22,501 bases of DNA. It comes from JBDRAU01 sp043823315 (lineage in GTDB: Bacteria > Patescibacteriota > UBA1384 > DTJR01). Within the stretch, counting starts at the first letter, position 1. Each line of letters opens with the position of its first letter. A model generated the notes under the pieces. The model made no database searches and was not told the DNA's origin. It was given only the letters and a program-made list of their open reading frames with translations. Location: the NCBI GenBank assembly GCA_043823315.1, contig JBDRAU010000071.1, forward strand, positions 1 through 22,501, given 5' to 3'. Shown here in pieces: positions 20,865 to 22,501 of this stretch. A program made the translations under genes and the position numbers.

Positions 20865-21920
20865 ATGAAAACAGAAGTAGAGCGATACGACAAAAAATTT
20901 CCAAAGTCCGATAAAAATTTAGAGGTAAAGGTGACCAAGCGCAAAGGTGTGTATTTTTACCAAAATAAATTTTTTATTTATCCGTTTATTGGAATAGTGG
21001 TAATATTCTTTGCTCTTTTGAGCTATGCGAATTTTGCTTCTCGTCCTGTCTCTCAAAATAGGGAGGACTTTGTTTATTTTGAAGTCAAAAAAGGAGAGAC
21101 AAAAAATAAAATTGCCCAATCGCTTAGAAAGAAAAAACTGATCAGATCCTCTCTGGCATTTTTGGTTTCTGCATACACCAATGGTGACTCTTTGCAGGCG
21201 GGTCACTACAAAATTTCACCGGCAATGAGTACCAATGAAATTATAAAAAAAATCAAATCAGGCGATGTCGACGCATTTACCATAACTATTCCGGAGGGGT
21301 TTCGGGTTTTGCAAATTGCCAAAAAATTGAATGAAATTGGCAAGATTGATATTGACAAGTTTATCGCCTCAGCACTTGGGACAGAGGGAACGCTTTTTCC
21401 TGATACGTATGTAGTTGCATATGGACTTGAGGAAGCTAAGATCGTCAAAATGTTTAAGGATAATTTTATTGCTAGAACATCAGATTTAAGATTGTCGGAG
21501 GAAGATTTAATCATAGCTTCGATCGTTGAACGCGAAGCAATCACAGACAAAGAGCGGTCGAAGATAGCGGCAGTTTACAAAAACAGGGTTGAAAACAACA
21601 TGCTTCTTCAGGCGGATCCGACAGTGCGCTATGGGATTGATACGCAGACATATTTAAAAAAGAAAAATCTGGATTTTGATTTTTGGCAACCGATAACAAG
21701 GCAAGATATTAATAGTTTGATCAGTCAGTTTAACAGCTATGTGCAGAAGGGTTTATCTCCGGCGCCGATTTGTAATCCGGGAATAAAAAGTATTGAGGCG
21801 GTGCTTCAACCCGAGAAAGATTTTGACTATTTCTATTTTTTCCACGACGAAAGTAAGCAAATTCATTTTTCCAAAACCTATCAGGAGCATTTGGAAAACA
21901 TTCAGAAGTTTGGTGTGTAG
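20865..21920 (+). CDS. mltG: MltG endolytic murein transglycosylase
   Basis: 351 residues, the usual length. Basic cytoplasmic N-terminus, one helix at about 40-60 (FIGIVVIFFALLSYANFA), then a LysM-like domain (VKKGETKNKIAQSLRKKKLI, GHYKISPAMSTNEII). The YceG catalytic domain has IPEGFRVLQIAKKL, the active Glu222 in IASIVEREA, LQADPTVRYG and the G(L)SPAPICNPG motif. MltG cuts nascent glycan strands inside the chain and sets their length. Position after ruvX is conserved in many bacteria. With the lytic transglycosylase at 8789 and the FtsA-like genes it makes a wall-growth group. Assignment is firm. Confidence 0.96.
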   Translation: MKTEVERYDKKFPKSDKNLEVKVTKRKGVYFYQNKFFIYPFIGIVVIFFALLSYANFASRPVSQNREDFVYFEVKKGETKNKIAQSLRKKKLIRSSLAFLVSAYTNGDSLQAGHYKISPAMSTNEIIKKIKSGDVDAFTITIPEGFRVLQIAKKLNEIGKIDIDKFIASALGTEGTLFPDTYVVAYGLEEAKIVKMFKDNFIARTSDLRLSEEDLIIASIVEREAITDKERSKIAAVYKNRVENNMLLQADPTVRYGIDTQTYLKKKNLDFDFWQPITRQDINSLISQFNSYVQKGLSPAPICNPGIKSIEAVLQPEKDFDYFYFFHDESKQIHFSKTYQEHLENIQKFGV

Positions 21921-22100
21921 ATCAAAGTAAGGTATTTCTTTGTTCGAGTCCGCATAAGTTTTCCTAGCGGAAAATTTTGCTATATCTCGGTCTCGCTCTT
22001 ACGTTATTAAGCGAAAACCGGCCCGCTCGGCCTGCAAAGTCTCTCAAGAAGTAATAGTTTGCTCTGTTGGGGTAAAAATTGCAGTAGATTAAAGAAAAGA
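21921..22100. other. Intergenic region with degraded repeats
   Basis: TTTGTTCGAGTC near 21940 is a TCGA-type end. AGTTTTCC/GGAAAATT near 21957-21976 forms a hairpin with loop TAGC. AGCGAAAACCGG near 22010 looks like one arm of the RGYGGAR hairpin without its partner. No gene or clear terminator for mltG is seen. Confidence 0.45.
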
Positions 22101-22102
22101 TA

Positions 22103-22131
22103 TTGACATCACAGCCTTCATCAGCTACAAT
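22103..22131 (+). promoter_or_regulatory. Promoter of the 22187-22429 gene
   Basis: TTGACA (22103-22108), 17-nt spacer, TACAAT (22126-22131), near consensus. Expected start near 22138, so the leader is about 49 nt. Confidence 0.85.
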
Positions 22132-22186
22132 GCAATGTCAGTCAATGACTGATAGTGCAATATATACTTGCAAGGAGGCAGGGAGC

Positions 22187-22429
22187 ATGATTAGCAGAAG
22201 GCTGGCAATCAAGGTGTTGAGCCAGGAGCAACAAGGCCCCGATATCCGTCTGTGCCTGGGGCTCAGCGAGCCCCCCGAATCGGGGACAGCGAGCACAGCC
22301 CTGGAGGTTACCCTGCACGATGTGCAGGAGGTGGACATCGGTGAGAAGGGGCTCTGCGCCACCACCAAGGACGGAGCCCCGGTGGTTGTGGCGTTCGAGA
22401 TACCCCTGGAATGCCACGGGCAGATTTAG
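22187..22429 (+). CDS. Small protein of unknown function, GC-rich cassette
   Basis: 80 residues. The ATG at 22187 follows AAGGAGG (22172-22178). The frame is open further up to 22103, but that start coincides with the promoter -35 box, so the longer version cannot be made from this promoter. The peptide MISRRLAIKVLSQ... has no signal or membrane helix. The alternating pattern ALEVTLHDVQEVDIGEKGL and APVVVAFEIPLE suggests a small beta protein, possibly cytoplasmic. No family recognised. Much more GC-rich than mltG, with its own promoter and terminator. Confidence 0.75.
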   Translation: MISRRLAIKVLSQEQQGPDIRLCLGLSEPPESGTASTALEVTLHDVQEVDIGEKGLCATTKDGAPVVVAFEIPLECHGQI

Positions 22430-22461
22430 CCGACACCCTCCACACGTCTTACCCGCACTGT

Positions 22462-22494
22462 GGGACCGCCAACTTGGCGGTCCCCCTCTTTTTT
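22462..22494 (+). terminator. Terminator of the 22187-22429 gene
   Basis: GGGACCGCC, loop AACTT, GGCGGTCCC (9 perfect pairs, 22462-22484), then CCTCTTTTTT. Confidence 0.92.
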
Positions 22495-22501
22495 AAAAAA
22501 T

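Noticed and set aside
1..22501. CRISPR array
   Set aside because: The repeats are scattered, palindromic and unevenly spaced; there are no regular spacers and no cas genes.

Overview
This window looks like a small-genome bacterium of the Candidate Phyla Radiation (Patescibacteria). The evidence is an alanyl-tRNA synthetase that stops after the editing domain, a set of short conserved housekeeping proteins, an FtsA-like ATPase next to a membrane protein with a poorly understood N-terminal domain, and dense repeats between and inside genes. TGA is used as a stop (S1-like gene, NrnA, lytic transglycosylase), so the code is standard and not the Gracilibacteria code. Lineage is inferred from gene content only.

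Layout. 1-330: tRNA-Val(UAC) and tRNA-Phe(GAA). 371-1853: a three-helix membrane protein overlapping a four-domain S1 protein. 1854-2343: repeats, then a promoter and two leader hairpins for a GC-rich gene for a secreted PHP-domain phosphoesterase (2344-4233) with its own terminator. 4511-5921: a degenerate metallo-beta-lactamase-like protein overlapping NrnA. 6116-6203: tRNA-Leu(UAA). 6322-6822 (-): a TrpR-like regulator. 7108-7710: an anchored exported protein. 7928-8473 (-): a SpoU/TrmH methyltransferase. 8789-9481: a lytic transglycosylase. 9662-14432: alaS followed by two surface-protein genes. 14437-15667 (-): a second GC-rich island with three small membrane or secreted protein genes, one of only 34 codons. 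15672-16484 (-): a sugar phosphate isomerase/AP endonuclease-like TIM barrel. 16511-16791 (-): a probable structured non-coding RNA of about 280 nt. 16948-20088: the FtsA-like ATPase and its membrane partner. 20271-20645: RuvX. 20865-21920: MltG. 22187-22429: a third GC-rich cassette.

Two gene populations are visible. Most resident genes lack a Shine-Dalgarno sequence, and several have a -10 box ending 6-8 nt before the start codon, as expected of leaderless mRNAs. The GC-rich genes have strong Shine-Dalgarno sequences, mostly clear sigma-70-type promoters and perfect GC-rich terminators, so they look like self-contained imports.

The most striking structure is a dispersed hairpin of 23 nt. 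It has an 8-bp stem whose sequence varies while pairing is kept, and a 7-nt loop of the form RGYGGAR. I count ten copies. Some sit just after stop codons, one forms the C-terminus of the methyltransferase, one lies in the linker of the FtsA partner, and one may supply a promoter -35 box. A second palindromic family has entered alaS in frame at two places, with a third different insert upstream. Cell-wall functions (transglycosylase, MltG, FtsA-like protein, surface proteins) dominate the resident genes.
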